Source: Roseibium marinum (GTDB taxonomy: Bacteria; Pseudomonadota; Alphaproteobacteria; Rhizobiales; Stappiaceae). From it: a DNA stretch of 64,000 nucleotides. The notes beneath the pieces are model-generated. The model was not told where the DNA came from and made no database searches. It was given only the letters and a program-made list of their open reading frames with translations. The stretch is taken from contig NZ_PPCN01000020.1 of assembly GCF_002906165.1 (NCBI RefSeq), positions 1 to 64,000 on the forward strand, written 5' to 3'. This document shows positions 34,546 to 43,884 of the stretch, in pieces. A program made the position numbers and the translations under genes. Positions within the stretch are counted from its first letter, which is position 1; every line of letters begins with the position of its first letter.

Positions 34546-35412
34546 TTACTCGACAAATCTGTAGCGGGACCGTGCCGTCCGTTTCAGCCGGTAGCTGGAC
34601 GGGCTGGCGCCGATATACTGCTTGAACATGCGGCTGAAGAAGTAGGGATCCGAATATCCGAGCTCCGCGGCGGTTTCCTTGACCGTCTGCCCGAGTCCCA
34701 GCCGGTGCACCGCGTATTCCATCCGTTTGAACTCCAGATATTTCTGCGGCGTCATGCCGATCCTCTCGCGAAACGCCCGGCGGAAATAGTCCCGGTTGTA
34801 GGGGACCATCTCCATTGCCTTTTCCAGACCCTCCTCCATCAGCGGTTCGGCGGCGAGCCTTGAGGCGAGCAGCATGATCTGCAGCGACAACTGGCCCTGA
34901 TTGGCGAGCAGATCTCCCTCCTCCCGCCAGCCGAGGAATGCATCGTCAAGGAAAGCGAGAAGCAGGACCATGAACTGGTGGTGCTGCACGAGCGTCGGAC
35001 TGGTGGTCGCCGCCATGGTCCGGTAGTGATCGATGAGGGGTTGGAGAACCGGCCAGTTGCGCAGTTTCACTTTCCGTTGCAACCGCATCTGGTCCATCAG
35101 GTCGGCGCGGCCGAAAAGGTCGAGGGTGAAGTGCTGGGCAACACCGGTATAGTCGCCGCCGCCGCCGTGAACGCCGCGAAATCGTTCCCGCCCCCGGATC
35201 AGCATGGCCTCGCCTTCCGAAAGGGTGAAACCTTCCTCCCCCACCCGGTACCGGGCCTTTCCCGAAAGACAGAATACAAGATCGTGGACAGGATTGATCT
35301 TGTTGATCCGCCAGGTCTGCGCGTGCTTCATCCGGATTGGCGTGCGGGCGAGACGGAGCGAAAGCGCCTGAACCGGAATACGGGTGAGCGGACTATGTTC
35401 GTTTTTCTCCAT
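34546..35412 (-). CDS. AraC-family regulator of the pectin oligosaccharide locus
   Basis: This 288-residue AraC/XylS regulator has an N-terminal cupin-like sensing half (HDLVFCLSGKARYRVGEEGFTLSEGEAMLIRG) and a C-terminal double helix-turn-helix (RDYFRRAFRERIGMTPQKYLEFKRMEYAVHRL; VKETAAELGYSDPYFFSRMFKQYIGASPSSYR). It is divergent from the GH4 gene, so it most likely activates the GH4-ABC-GH28-GH105 genes in response to a sugar. Confidence 0.88.
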   Translation of the reverse strand: MEKNEHSPLTRIPVQALSLRLARTPIRMKHAQTWRINKINPVHDLVFCLSGKARYRVGEEGFTLSEGEAMLIRGRERFRGVHGGGGDYTGVAQHFTLDLFGRADLMDQMRLQRKVKLRNWPVLQPLIDHYRTMAATTSPTLVQHHQFMVLLLAFLDDAFLGWREEGDLLANQGQLSLQIMLLASRLAAEPLMEEGLEKAMEMVPYNRDYFRRAFRERIGMTPQKYLEFKRMEYAVHRLGLGQTVKETAAELGYSDPYFFSRMFKQYIGASPSSYRLKRTARSRYRFVE

Positions 35413-35516
35413 GTTTTTGTTTATTTGCCTTCATTTGAATTCGCCGGACCGGTCGATAAAATCAGAAAAGTGAGAGAAGCGACACTCATAATGACCGCTC
35501 TCCATGGGAGGAAACA

Positions 35517-35585
35517 GTGCCAGACCCGTATCGGGACGGAAATGTCCAGTCGCATATCGGCAGGCGCTTTTTGCAGAAGACATGA
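35517..35585 (+). CDS. Possible 22-codon leader ORF before GH4
   Basis: A GTG at 35517 stands five bases after a strong GGGAGGAA ribosome site. It opens a 22-codon frame whose TGA (35583-35585) overlaps the ATG of the GH4 gene (35582) in an ATGA arrangement. The strong ribosome site is misplaced for the GH4 start itself, which has no good site of its own. Translational coupling through a leader peptide would explain this. The peptide resembles nothing I recognise, and chance or a sequencing slip is possible. Confidence 0.3.
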   Translation: MPDPYRDGNVQSHIGRRFLQKT

Positions 35586-36979
35586 AATATTCCGAATACG
35601 GCACTCCGGTAAAGATCGCGTATATCGGCGGGGGATCGCTCAACTGGGCGTTGAACCTGATGTCGGATCTGGCGCATGACACGCGCCTGGCCGCGGAGGT
35701 CAGGCTTTTCGACATTGACCGCGCCGCTGCCGATCGCAATGAGCGGATCGGCGCCCGTTTCGCCGGCGTTTCGAGGGGAACGCCGGCGCGGTATCGCACC
35801 GTGGCGAGGATCGAGGATGCCCTAGACCAGGCCGATGTGGTGGTGATTTCCATCCTGCCCGGCCGGTTCGCCGACATGGCGAACGACATCGAGATCCCCG
35901 CAGGATACGGCATACCCCAGGCGGTCGGCGACACGGTCGGCCCGGGCGGTTTCGTGCGCGCCTTGCGCGCGGTGCCGATTTTTCTGGAAATCGGCAAGGC
36001 GATCCGCGACCACGCGCCGAATGCCTTCGTCTGCAACCTGACCAACCCGATGAGCGTCCTGACAGGCGCTCTCTACCGGACTTTTCCGGATATCAAATGC
36101 TGGGGCGAATGCCACGAGGTCACCAAGATCCGCAAACTCGCCGCGTGGATCGCCAACCGGGAGGCCGGCGAGACGCGCTGGGATTTCCGCGATATCGACG
36201 TGAATGTCCTCGGCATCAACCATTTCACCTTCGTCGACCGCATCACCCTGGCGGACCGGGACTTGATGCCGGCCTACAGGAAATTCGCGGCGGATCATGC
36301 GGACGCCGGCTGGAGGGAGCGCGAGCCCGCGCCTGACGACGAACATGCGCGCTATTTCGAAGACCGGAACCGCGTGAAATTCGATCTCCTCAACCGGTTC
36401 GGCATCGCGGCCGCGGCGGGCGACCGTCATCTGGCCGAATTCCTGCCCGCCGGGGACTATCTGAAAAGCCACGCGGCCTGGGGATTTACGCTCACGCCGG
36501 TGGACTTTCGCATCCGCTATCAGGAGCAAAAACGCGCGCGCGCCGAAGATCTCGCCAGCGCAAAAGCCGAGCCCCGCGCCGTGCGCTCCGATGAAGCCCT
36601 GATCGACCAGATCGCCGCGCTCATGGGACAAGGCAAACACGTTTCCAACGTCAACCTGCCGAACCGGGGCCAACTGGAAGGACTGGACCTGGACGCAATC
36701 GTCGAGACAAACGCGGTGTTCCTGGAAGGGGAAATTACCCCGATTAATGCTGGCGGACTTCCGCCGGAACTGGAAAAGATCGTTCTGGATCACTCCAGAC
36801 GGCAAATGGGGCTGCTGACCGCCCTGGCAGAGGGAAACTACCGCAGCCTCGCTCCGCTGTTTTGCTCAGATCCGCTTGTCCGAGACCTGACAGAACGGGA
36901 TGCGCACGCAATGTTCCAGGAAATGATTTCTTCAACGGCCCATCTGCTTCCCTCCCGTCTTGCGGCGGAGGCGGCCTGA
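35582..36979 (+). CDS. Family 4 glycoside hydrolase, probable alpha-galacturonidase
   Basis: This 465-residue NAD- and Mn-dependent GH4 enzyme has the N-terminal Rossmann motif IAYIGGGSLNWALNLM, the metal segment CNLTNPMS near residue 174 and CWGECHEV near residue 200. A Cys-His pair at the latter site is typical of GH4 members acting on non-phosphorylated sugars. B. subtilis LplD, a GH4 alpha-galacturonidase, has a similar setting beside rhamnogalacturonan genes. The start at 35582 precedes the Rossmann fold; the upstream in-frame ATG at 35504 is inside a ribosome-site stretch. Its stop overlaps the next ATG by one base. Confidence 0.85.
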   Translation: MKYSEYGTPVKIAYIGGGSLNWALNLMSDLAHDTRLAAEVRLFDIDRAAADRNERIGARFAGVSRGTPARYRTVARIEDALDQADVVVISILPGRFADMANDIEIPAGYGIPQAVGDTVGPGGFVRALRAVPIFLEIGKAIRDHAPNAFVCNLTNPMSVLTGALYRTFPDIKCWGECHEVTKIRKLAAWIANREAGETRWDFRDIDVNVLGINHFTFVDRITLADRDLMPAYRKFAADHADAGWREREPAPDDEHARYFEDRNRVKFDLLNRFGIAAAAGDRHLAEFLPAGDYLKSHAAWGFTLTPVDFRIRYQEQKRARAEDLASAKAEPRAVRSDEALIDQIAALMGQGKHVSNVNLPNRGQLEGLDLDAIVETNAVFLEGEITPINAGGLPPELEKIVLDHSRRQMGLLTALAEGNYRSLAPLFCSDPLVRDLTERDAHAMFQEMISSTAHLLPSRLAAEAA

Positions 36980-37863
36980 TGGGAGGCGACAACAGATATC
37001 TCGGCTATTTCTATGTCGCCCCGTATGTCGCGGGCCTGCTGCTGTTCACGGCATTCCCTTTCGCCGCATCCTTCTACCTGAGCTTTACCGATTACGATCT
37101 GCTCTCCACGCCCAGATGGACGGGGCTGGACAACTATCACAAGCTGTTCACCCGCGACCGCACGTTCGACAAGTCTCTGAAGGTCACGCTGCTCTATGTC
37201 TTCATGACCGTGCCGATCAAGCTCGCCTTCGCGCTGCTGATCGCGGTGATCCTGAACTACCGGCTGAAGGCGATCAATTTCTTCCGCACGGCCTACTACG
37301 TGCCTTCCATCCTCGGCGGATCGATCGCGATTGCCGTCCTGTGGCGCTACATCTTCGCCAAGAGCGGCCTCGTCAACATGATCATCGGTCTCGTCGGACT
37401 GGAACCCGTCAACTGGTTCGGCGACCCCCAGAACGCACTGATCACCATCACCCTGCTGCGCTGCTGGCAGTTCGGCTCGGCCATGGTGATCTTCCTCGCC
37501 GCCCTGCAATCGGTCGACAAGTCGCTCTATGAGGCGGCGTCCATCGACGGCGCCAACCCTTGGCATCTGTTCCGCTACATCACCCTGCCGCTGATCACGC
37601 CGGTAATCTTCTTCAACCTGATCATGCAGACGGTCCAGGCCTTCCAGGAGTTCAACGGTCCCTACATCATCACCGAGGGAGGACCCCTGAAATCCACCTA
37701 CCTCCTGCCCCTCTACATTTATGAAAAGGCCTTCAAGAGCTTCGACATGGGCTACGCCTCCGCGATTGCCTGGGCGCTCTTCGCGATCATCATGATCCTG
37801 ACCCTTGCCGCCTTCTGGTCGTCCAAGAAATGGGTCTACTACGCCGGCGACAAGAGGAGCTGA
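36979..37863 (+). CDS. Oligosaccharide ABC transporter permease (MalF-type)
   Basis: This 294-residue permease with six helices has the EAA loop SLYEAASIDGANPWHLFRYITLPLITPV. It starts GDNRYLGYFYVAPYVAGLLLF and overlaps the GH4 stop by one base. It belongs to the CUT1 family that imports oligosaccharides. By context the substrate is a galacturonide or rhamnogalacturonan fragment. Confidence 0.9.
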   Translation: MGGDNRYLGYFYVAPYVAGLLLFTAFPFAASFYLSFTDYDLLSTPRWTGLDNYHKLFTRDRTFDKSLKVTLLYVFMTVPIKLAFALLIAVILNYRLKAINFFRTAYYVPSILGGSIAIAVLWRYIFAKSGLVNMIIGLVGLEPVNWFGDPQNALITITLLRCWQFGSAMVIFLAALQSVDKSLYEAASIDGANPWHLFRYITLPLITPVIFFNLIMQTVQAFQEFNGPYIITEGGPLKSTYLLPLYIYEKAFKSFDMGYASAIAWALFAIIMILTLAAFWSSKKWVYYAGDKRS

Positions 37864-37866
37864 CCG

Positions 37867-38784
37867 ATGACCGCCTCTTTCGACCTGAACCCGCAAAACC
37901 TGCTGTCCACAAGCGAGCCGGCAACCGCCATGGAAATCAAGCTGCGCCGCCGCGGCCGGATTTCCAGCGCCATGCGCTACAGCGTTCTGCTGATCTTCGG
38001 CCTGATCATGCTCTATCCGCTGATCTGGCTGATCGGCGCCTCGTTCAAGACCAACTCCGAGATTTTCGCGAGCCCGTCCTTCTGGCCCAAGGATCCGACG
38101 CTGTCCGGCTACATCAAGGGCTGGGAGACTTCCACGCCCTACACCTTCGGCCGGTTTTTCTGGAACACCTTCCTGATCATCACGCCGAAGGTCATCGGCA
38201 CGGCCATCTCCTGCACCCTCGTCGCCTACGGTTTCGCCCGGTTCGATTTTCCCGGCAAACGCATCCTGTTCATGACGGTGATCGCGACCCTGCTGCTGCC
38301 GAACGTGGTGACCCGCATCCCGCAGTATCTGCTGTTCCGCGACATCGGCTGGCTCGACAGCTTCCTGCCGCTCTGGGTGCCCTCGGCCGTCGCGGGAGAT
38401 GCCTTTTTCGTCTTCATGCTGATCCAGTTTCTGCGGGCCATACCCAGGGACATGGAAGAGGCGGCAAGGGTCGATGGCGCCAACACGCTTCAGACGCTGT
38501 TCTATATCGTCGTGCCGATGCTGATGCCAGCCATCGTCTCCGTCTGCCTCTTCCAGTTCATGTGGACCATGAACGATTTCCTCGGGCCGCTGATCTATCT
38601 CTCCTCGATCGACAAGTACCCGGTCAGTCTGGCCCTCAAACTGTCCATCGACACGACGGAGGCCTTCGACTGGAACCAGATCCTGGCCATGTCCGTGCTG
38701 GCGCTCGCGCCGTCCCTGACGGTGTTTTTCATCGCACAAAAATACTTCATCGAAGGCATCTCGACAGGAGGGGTCAAAGGCTGA
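37867..38784 (+). CDS. Oligosaccharide ABC transporter permease (MalG-type)
   Basis: This 305-residue CUT1 permease has about 40 extra hydrophilic residues at the N-terminus before the first helix (SVLLIFGLIMLYPLIWLIGASFK). The EAA loop is DMEEAARVDGANTLQTLFYIVVPMLMPA. It starts three bases after the MalF-type gene and overlaps the ATPase gene by one base. Confidence 0.9.
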   Translation: MTASFDLNPQNLLSTSEPATAMEIKLRRRGRISSAMRYSVLLIFGLIMLYPLIWLIGASFKTNSEIFASPSFWPKDPTLSGYIKGWETSTPYTFGRFFWNTFLIITPKVIGTAISCTLVAYGFARFDFPGKRILFMTVIATLLLPNVVTRIPQYLLFRDIGWLDSFLPLWVPSAVAGDAFFVFMLIQFLRAIPRDMEEAARVDGANTLQTLFYIVVPMLMPAIVSVCLFQFMWTMNDFLGPLIYLSSIDKYPVSLALKLSIDTTEAFDWNQILAMSVLALAPSLTVFFIAQKYFIEGISTGGVKG

Positions 38785-39905
38785 TGGCCGAGTTGCAACT
38801 GAAATCCGTCGAGAAGACCTACGGCAGCGGCTTCAAGGCCGTGCACGGCATCGACCTCACCGTGGGAGAAGGCGAATTCATGGTGCTTGTCGGTCCGTCC
38901 GGCTGCGCCAAGTCGACCACCCTGCGGATGATCGCCGGCCTGGAAACGATCACCGGCGGCGAGATCCGCATCGGCGACCGTGTCGTCAACGACATCGTTC
39001 CGGGCAAGCGCGGCATCGCCATGGTGTTCCAGAATTACGCGCTCTACCCGCACATGAAGGTGAAGAACAACCTGTCCTTCGGATTGCGCCTGAAGCGCCG
39101 GCCCAAAGCCGAAATCGACGACGCGACCCAGGACGTCTCGAAGGTTCTGGAGATCGAGGAGCTTCTGGAGCGGCTGCCGAAACAGCTTTCGGGCGGCCAG
39201 GCCCAGCGCGTCGCGGTCGGAAGGGCGCTGATCAAGCACCCGGAAGTGTTCCTGTTCGACGAACCGCTCTCCAATCTCGACGCCAAGCTGCGCGCCTATA
39301 TGCGGGTGCGCATCACCGATCTCCACAAGCGTCTGAAAGCGGAAGGCCGCCCGGCGACCGTCGTCTATGTCACCCATGACCAGGTGGAAGCCATGACCAT
39401 GGGCGACCGGATCTGCGTCATGCGGGAGGGCCACATCATGCAGGTTGCCGACCCGGCAACCCTCTATGAACGTCCCGCCAACGCCTTTGTCGCCGGCTTC
39501 ATCGGCATGCCGGAAATGAACATTGTGGACGCGGTTCTGATGACCAACCGGGTGCCCCACATCACGATAGGCGACCAGACCATCCAGGTTGACGAAGGTC
39601 TTGGCGAGCGGCTCAGCGAGACAACGGGTCCTGTGAAGTTCGGCATTCGCCCCCAGCATCTGGAACTCTGCCCGCCGGGCACGGAAAACGCGCTTTCGGG
39701 AACCGTGACCACTGTCGAGTTCCTGGGTCACGAAATCAATCTTCATATCGGCATCCACGGCCAGATCTTTGTCGCCGTGGTGCCAAGCGACCATCTCACC
39801 GCAATTCCGAAACGCGGAGACGCTGTCGCACTCAAACCTATCGGACACCGGATTCATCTGTTCGACAGGTACAGCGAGGAAAACATCTCGCTTGCCGGAC
39901 TTTAA
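38784..39905 (+). CDS. Oligosaccharide ABC transporter ATPase (UgpC/MalK-type)
   Basis: This 373-residue ATPase has Walker A GPSGCAKST near residue 37 (Ala replaces the usual third Gly, also seen in some relatives), Q-loop VFQNYALYPHM, signature LSGGQAQR and Walker B LFDEPLSNLD. A C-terminal TOBE/regulatory domain follows. The ATG at 38784 is TGATG-linked to the permease. Such ATPases often serve several CUT1 transporters. Confidence 0.92.
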   Translation: MAELQLKSVEKTYGSGFKAVHGIDLTVGEGEFMVLVGPSGCAKSTTLRMIAGLETITGGEIRIGDRVVNDIVPGKRGIAMVFQNYALYPHMKVKNNLSFGLRLKRRPKAEIDDATQDVSKVLEIEELLERLPKQLSGGQAQRVAVGRALIKHPEVFLFDEPLSNLDAKLRAYMRVRITDLHKRLKAEGRPATVVYVTHDQVEAMTMGDRICVMREGHIMQVADPATLYERPANAFVAGFIGMPEMNIVDAVLMTNRVPHITIGDQTIQVDEGLGERLSETTGPVKFGIRPQHLELCPPGTENALSGTVTTVEFLGHEINLHIGIHGQIFVAVVPSDHLTAIPKRGDAVALKPIGHRIHLFDRYSEENISLAGL

Positions 39906-39929
39906 GTCTGATCGTCATGGGAGGAAGAA

Positions 39930-41207
39930 ATGACAGGATTGAAACTTGGCCTTGGTGCATTGCTGACCGCAACCGCACTTGCAACAACAGTTTGCGCCGC
40001 GGGCGCGGTGGAATTGCGCATGAGCTGGTGGGGTGGCGACAGCCGCCACGAAGCCACCCAGGCGGCCCTGAAGGTGTGCGGTGAAAAACACGGCCACACG
40101 ATCAAGCCGGAATTCACGGGCTGGTCGGGTCACCTGGAAAAGGTCACCACGCAGATCGCCGGCGGGACCGAAGCCGACATCATGCAGATCAACTGGCCGT
40201 GGCTGCCGCTGTTCTCCTCCAACGGCGAAGGCTTCGCCGATCTGAAGGAGCTTTCCGGCGTCATCGAGCTGGACAACTGGACCGATGCCCAGCTGGATTC
40301 GACTTCCGTGAACGGCCATATCAACGGCCTGCCGGTTTCCACCACCGGACGTGTCTTCTTCTTCAACAAGACCACCTTCGACAAGGCAGGCGTCCCGCTG
40401 CCGGCAACCTGGGACGAGCTGTTCGCAGCCGCCCGGCAGATCCGCGAGAACCTCGGCGAAGAGTATTATCCGCTCAACGCCATCAAGGAGACCGCGGCCT
40501 TGCTGGTTTCGCTCTACACCACCCAGCAGACAGGCAAGGATCTCATCGATCCCGCAACCGTCACCGTTGCCTGGACACCGGAAGAACTGGCTGCGGGCAT
40601 CGAGCTTTACGGCAAGATGATGAAATCCGGCGTGACGATGACCCAGGAAGAGGCCAACGCCGCCGGAAACGCCAACCTTTATGAAAAGCCGGAATGGACG
40701 GATGGGCGTATCGCCGGATCCTACGAATGGGACTCGACCTACTTCAAATTCTCCGACCCCCTTCAAGAGGGCCAGAACCTCGTTCCGGTCAAAATCCTGA
40801 CGGGCGAAGGCGCACAGACGGAAGGCATCTACCGCAAGCCGTCGATGATGTTCTCCATCTCGAAGCGCTCCGAGAACCAGGAAGCGGCCGGCCAGATCCT
40901 CAACTGCCTGCTCAACGAGCCTGAAGGGATCGAGGCACTCGGCACGACCCGCGGACTGCCGGCGTCAAAGGCCGCATCAAGCCAGTTGAAGGATGCAGGC
41001 AGCATCAAGCCTGAGCTGGCGGATGCCAACGCCATCATCATGGCGGCTTCCGGCCCCACCGTATCGCCGCTGAACGAACATCCGGACGTCCGCGCGATCT
41101 TCCTGGATACACTTGAAGAATATGCCTACGGGCAGATCGATGCCAACGCGGCCGCCGAGCAGATCATCGACGGCGTCAACGAAGCCATCGAGGAATACCG
41201 TCCCTGA
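39930..41207 (+). CDS. Oligosaccharide ABC transporter binding protein
   Basis: This 425-residue extracellular solute-binding protein (family 1) has a signal peptide ending near residue 28 (TTVCAAGA), followed by VELRMSWWGGDSRHEATQAAL. HGHTIKPEFTGWSGHLEKVTTQIAGGTEADIMQINWPW is a typical lobe-1 segment. GGGAGG precedes the ATG. A strong hairpin follows before the GH28 gene, consistent with higher expression of this protein than of the enzymes. Confidence 0.9.
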   Translation: MTGLKLGLGALLTATALATTVCAAGAVELRMSWWGGDSRHEATQAALKVCGEKHGHTIKPEFTGWSGHLEKVTTQIAGGTEADIMQINWPWLPLFSSNGEGFADLKELSGVIELDNWTDAQLDSTSVNGHINGLPVSTTGRVFFFNKTTFDKAGVPLPATWDELFAAARQIRENLGEEYYPLNAIKETAALLVSLYTTQQTGKDLIDPATVTVAWTPEELAAGIELYGKMMKSGVTMTQEEANAAGNANLYEKPEWTDGRIAGSYEWDSTYFKFSDPLQEGQNLVPVKILTGEGAQTEGIYRKPSMMFSISKRSENQEAAGQILNCLLNEPEGIEALGTTRGLPASKAASSQLKDAGSIKPELADANAIIMAASGPTVSPLNEHPDVRAIFLDTLEEYAYGQIDANAAAEQIIDGVNEAIEEYRP

Positions 41208-41216
41208 ACAATCGGG

Positions 41217-41240
41217 GGCGGCCGGGTTCCCCCGGCCGCC
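41217..41240 (+). terminator. Perfect 10-bp hairpin after sugar-binding protein gene
   Basis: Arms GGCGGCCGGG and CCCGGCCGCC surround TTCC in the 61-base gap between the binding protein and GH28 genes. It lacks a U-run and probably acts as an attenuator or stabiliser. Confidence 0.7.
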
Positions 41241-41268
41241 TCCTGTTCGCTTTGACCGCAGTGTTTCA

Positions 41269-42777
41269 ATGACCCTACTCAAGCTCATTGCCGTTTCATC
41301 GAGGACGGCAACCGTGCTCCTCGCGCCTGCCGGGGCGAAATATGCCCTGCCGGAGCCGGTGGGGTTCGTATTGACGTCGCTGACGGACGGAGAGTCCGTT
41401 TCCGGCCGCACCGAGCGGGCCGTCCTGCAGTTGAACGATCTGCAACCGGACACCGGCTACAGCCTGACCTGCATGTTCGGCAACATCGAGTTCCGCACGA
41501 AGCAATGTCTTGGGGCGATAGACATCGTCGCCCATGGCGCCGATACCTCCGCTGCGGACAATTCGCTCGCCATCCAGGCGGCCATAAATTCCGTGCCCGA
41601 CGGCGGCACGCTTCTGGTTCCGCCCGGCTGTTTCATGACCGGTCCGCTGTTCCTGTGCTCCCGCATGACCGTGCATCTGGCGCAAGGCGCTGAGCTCGCC
41701 GCCATCGGCGACTGGCAGGACTGGCCGATCCTTGAAGAGCGCGACGCGGCAGGCCGCGTCATCGGCACCTGGGAGGGGCTTCCGGAAAGAAGCTTCGCGG
41801 CCCTGATCACAGCAATCGGCTGCACGGACATTACCCTGACCGGAGCCGGAATTATCGACGGTGGCGGCGACCGGGGCGACTGGTGGACATGGCCGAAGGA
41901 AACAAGGCGCGGCGCCCGCCGGCCGAGAACGGTTTTCCTGGCCCATTGCGAACACGTGCTCATGTCCGGCCTGACGATCCGCAATTCGCCCTCATGGACC
42001 GTCCATCCCTTCCACAGCCGCCACGTCACCGCGGTCGGACTGAAGATCGAGAACCCGCCGAACAGCCCCAACACCGACGGTCTGAACCCGGAATGCTGCG
42101 AGGAGACCGACCTGACCGGCATCCATTTTTCGGTCGGCGACGACTGTATCGCCGTCAAGTCCGGCAAACGCGACGGGGACCGCGTCGACCACCTCGCGCC
42201 GACACGAAACCTGACCATCAGCCATTGCCTGATGGAAAAAGGCCACGGCGCGGTGGTGCTCGGATCGGAAATGAGCGGCGGGATCAGCGGTGTCAGGATT
42301 GAACACTGCCGTTTCCTCGGCACCGACCGCGGCCTGAGGATCAAGACACGCCGGGGCCGTGGTGGACGGGTCGCCGATATTTCGATGACGGATGTCGACA
42401 TGGATCGCGTCGCCACCGCCTTTGCCGCCAATGCCTTCTATTTCTGCGATGCCGACGGAACCTCCAATGCCGTCCAGTCCCGGGACCCGGCTCCGGTGGA
42501 CGACACCACGCCGCGGATCACGGCCATCACGCTGAAGAACGTTACGGCGACCAATGTGCAATTGGCGGCCGTCGCCCTTCTCGGTCTTCCCGAAGCCCCG
42601 TTTTCGGATATCCGCATAGAGAACATGCTGGTGTCCTTCGATCCGGATGCCGTTGCCGATGTGCCGCTCATGGCCTGCCGGGTCCCTGCCTGCCGACATG
42701 AGGCTATTCTTGCTCAATTCGCGGAAGTCGATGGCGGAATAACTCTTGCCCCCAAGGACGAACGCCATGCTGACTGA
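41269..42777 (+). CDS. Family 28 glycoside hydrolase (polygalacturonase type)
   Basis: This 502-residue right-handed beta-helix enzyme has all four GH28 motifs: NTDG at 268-271, GDD at 290-292, GHG at 325-327 and RIK at 357-359. The N-terminal 80 residues form an accessory domain (fibronectin-like spacing, unlike known secretion signals). No convincing signal peptide is seen, which suggests action on imported oligogalacturonides or rhamnogalacturonan pieces inside the cell. Its end overlaps the GH105 start by 11 bases. Exo-polygalacturonase or rhamnogalacturonan hydrolase are both possible. Confidence 0.9.
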   Translation: MTLLKLIAVSSRTATVLLAPAGAKYALPEPVGFVLTSLTDGESVSGRTERAVLQLNDLQPDTGYSLTCMFGNIEFRTKQCLGAIDIVAHGADTSAADNSLAIQAAINSVPDGGTLLVPPGCFMTGPLFLCSRMTVHLAQGAELAAIGDWQDWPILEERDAAGRVIGTWEGLPERSFAALITAIGCTDITLTGAGIIDGGGDRGDWWTWPKETRRGARRPRTVFLAHCEHVLMSGLTIRNSPSWTVHPFHSRHVTAVGLKIENPPNSPNTDGLNPECCEETDLTGIHFSVGDDCIAVKSGKRDGDRVDHLAPTRNLTISHCLMEKGHGAVVLGSEMSGGISGVRIEHCRFLGTDRGLRIKTRRGRGGRVADISMTDVDMDRVATAFAANAFYFCDADGTSNAVQSRDPAPVDDTTPRITAITLKNVTATNVQLAAVALLGLPEAPFSDIRIENMLVSFDPDAVADVPLMACRVPACRHEAILAQFAEVDGGITLAPKDERHAD

Positions 42778-43861
42778 CTTTTTCGACCGGTATGCAACAG
42801 ACTACAAACCCTACAAGAGCGGCAACTGGTGCTACGAGGACGGCCTGATCTACCGCGGCCTGGAACTGCTTCACATGGCCAGCGGCGAAAGCCGGTGGCT
42901 TGCCCATCTCAAGCGTCTCGTGGATGCGCAAATCCTGCCCGGGCCGAAGCTCTCCGGCTATGTCCTGTCCGAATACAATATCGACAACGTCAGGGCGGGC
43001 GGCGCCCTGCTGTACCTCGACATGCTCACGGGCGACCCGAGATATCTCGCCTGCGCCGACCTTCTCGCCGAACAGCTCGCCACCCATCCACGCACGAAAT
43101 CCGGTGTCTACTGGCACAAGGCACGCTACCCTTGGCAGATCTGGCTGGATGGCCTTTATATGGCCGCCCCCTTTCAGATCGCCTATGCCCATGCGCGCAA
43201 CGAACCGGAGCTGATCCGCGACTCCCTGACTCAGATCGAAATTGCGCTCAAGGAAACCTATGTCCCTGAAACCGGGCTTTACGCCCATGGCTATGACGAG
43301 ATCCGCCATCAGGTATGGGCCGACCCGCAGACGGGCAGATCGCAGGCGCACTGGGCCCGGGCACTCGGCTGGCTGTGCATGTGCCTGGTGGACGTTGCCG
43401 ACCTGATCGGACCTGAAACCTTTTCACCGCTGCGCCAGCAGACCACCGACCTCCTGAACCGCATACTCGAGCTGCGCACGAAGGACGGTCTCTGGCTTCA
43501 GATAATCGATGCGCCCGATCTTGAAGGCAATTACCCGGAGACATCCGCCTCGGCGATGTTCGTCTACGCGCTGGAGCGCGCGCAGGCCCTCGAACTCATC
43601 GCCCCGGTCCACGAGGATCTTATGGGAAGCCTGATCGCGCACTCGGTCAGTCCGGGCGCCGACGGCAGGACCCGCATGTACGGCATCTGCGAAGTTGCAG
43701 GCCTCGGAGGCTTCGAAGGCATCTACCGCAATGGAACGCCGGAATACTATCTGAGCGAACCCGTTGTGGAAGACGATCCGAAGGGCGTCGGGCCGCTGAT
43801 GATGGGCGCCGCGACGATCATGATGAACAGGACATCCGAAGACCTCGCCGCGCTCCCCTGA
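42767..43861 (+). CDS. Family 105 unsaturated rhamnogalacturonyl hydrolase
   Basis: This 364-residue alpha6/alpha6-barrel protein starts MLTDFFDRYATDYKPYKSGNWCYEDGLIYRGLELL and contains GYDEIRHQVWADPQTGRSQAHWARALGWLCM, matching the YteR/YesR active-site region. These enzymes release the unsaturated galacturonate from the non-reducing end left by pectin lyases. The unsaturated sugar feeds KdgF and KduI at 19.9-21.1 kb. No signal peptide, so cytoplasmic. It is convergent with the protease gene. Confidence 0.9.
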   Translation: MLTDFFDRYATDYKPYKSGNWCYEDGLIYRGLELLHMASGESRWLAHLKRLVDAQILPGPKLSGYVLSEYNIDNVRAGGALLYLDMLTGDPRYLACADLLAEQLATHPRTKSGVYWHKARYPWQIWLDGLYMAAPFQIAYAHARNEPELIRDSLTQIEIALKETYVPETGLYAHGYDEIRHQVWADPQTGRSQAHWARALGWLCMCLVDVADLIGPETFSPLRQQTTDLLNRILELRTKDGLWLQIIDAPDLEGNYPETSASAMFVYALERAQALELIAPVHEDLMGSLIAHSVSPGADGRTRMYGICEVAGLGGFEGIYRNGTPEYYLSEPVVEDDPKGVGPLMMGAATIMMNRTSEDLAALP

Positions 43862-43884
43862 AGGCAAAGCTCATCTGGAGAATT

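Noticed and set aside
36838..38739. Minus-strand open frame of over 630 codons
   Set aside because: Antisense to two ABC permease genes; sequence is low-complexity Asp/Glu/Arg/Gln.
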